From Saururus chinensis (lineage: Eukaryota; Streptophyta; Magnoliopsida; Piperales; Saururaceae), in assembly GCA_035235625.1 (NCBI GenBank), contig CP141146.1:25042501-25106500 (forward strand): a stretch of 64,000 nt of DNA, read 5' to 3'. The position numbers and the translations under genes were made by a program. Below, piece by piece: positions 63,769-64,000 of this stretch (positions are counted from its first letter, which is position 1; each line of letters begins with the position of its first letter). The notes beneath the pieces were generated by a model. It was given only the letters and a program-made list of their open reading frames with translations. It ran no database searches and was not told the DNA's origin.

Positions 63769-64000
63769 GATGTGGTAAACCTGGTTGATCGTACTTGCAC
63801 ATGTGGATAGTTTCAACATATGGGTCTGCCATGTAAGCATGCAATCTCAGTAATCGACAATAGACACTTCTATGTATCTGAGTACTGTGAAAATTGGTAA
63901 TCCAGTGAAATGTATAAACTGACCTATCAAGAGCCCTTACACCCAACGAAGGATCAGCACTAGTGGGCAACGGCTAGAGTTATGCCTACATTCAACCCAC
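63769..64000 (+). pseudogene. MULE B transposase, last exon start (SWIM zinc finger), cut by window edge
   Basis: Reads DVVNLVDRTCTC, a stop, then FQHMGLPCKHAISVIDNRHF. This is a SWIM zinc finger (C-x-C...C-x-H) as in other plant MULE transposases. It is followed by the conserved Y-x-x-x-Y/W region and ATARVMPTFNP near the edge. It mirrors 48,176-47,985 of copy A, which goes on to the repeat-containing tail. The remainder is outside the window. Confidence 0.8.

Overview
This is a repeat-rich nuclear segment of a flowering plant, probably a dicot. I base this on the Athila-type and chromovirus Ty3/gypsy elements, Ty1/copia, CACTA, Stowaway and Mutator-like (MULE) sequences, AT-rich spacers and miR156 hairpins. 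The species cannot be named from the sequence. I see only one clear host gene: two MIR156 hairpins in tandem on the + strand (23.2-23.64 kb) behind a TATA box at 22,979. Almost everything else is transposable-element sequence, much of it nested, and several nestings are dated by exact target-site duplications (TSDs).

Layout. 1-4.8 kb: minus-strand Athila-type gag-protease remnant with its tRNA-Asp primer site and 5' LTR (family X), cut by an LTR of a second family (Y). 4.8-8.05 kb: decayed plus-strand chromovirus pol plus its 3' LTR (Z). 8.05-13.44 kb: a second Y LTR holding a complete 4.3-kb non-autonomous CACTA element (TSD TAT) made of short TAGCGACGC palindromes and CT-rich blocks. 13.4-18 kb: a TNP2-type CACTA transposase fragment, a Stowaway MITE and a CACTA-like terminus. 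18-21.5 kb: minus-strand copia gag and LTR debris. 22-25 kb: the MIR156 locus. 25.1-30.1 kb: a LINE reverse-transcriptase fragment split by a copia element with both LTRs. 30.4-43.3 kb: copia and gypsy LTR debris, a third Y LTR, a solo X LTR, a ~45-bp minisatellite and a gag-protease remnant. 43.3-46.4 kb: a second, opposite-oriented CACTA relative with GA-rich blocks.

46.4-64 kb holds the most unusual structure. Two copies of one MULE transposase gene lie head to head around a 65-bp spacer (60,779-60,843), a giant inverted repeat whose right arm leaves the window. The left copy is split inside its PB1-like domain by a 9.7-kb LTR element (W, TSD ATATC). W carries pieces of host genes rather than gag-pol: an F-box/LRR-like piece, importin-beta pieces, an EEIG1/EHBP1 NT-C2 domain and a proton-pump-interactor-like coiled-coil protein. 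Several are joined in frame, with short shared motifs at the joins. W is itself split by a 5.5-kb Ty3/gypsy element (G, TSD TGTTG). The order of events is therefore MULE, then W, then G.

Functional reading: the miR156 locus is probably active. G and W look recent, but G has lost most of RNase H. The MULE inverted repeat could yield hairpin RNA able to silence related MULEs, by analogy with maize Mu killer. That last point is inference; the arms, spacer and TSDs are read directly from the sequence.
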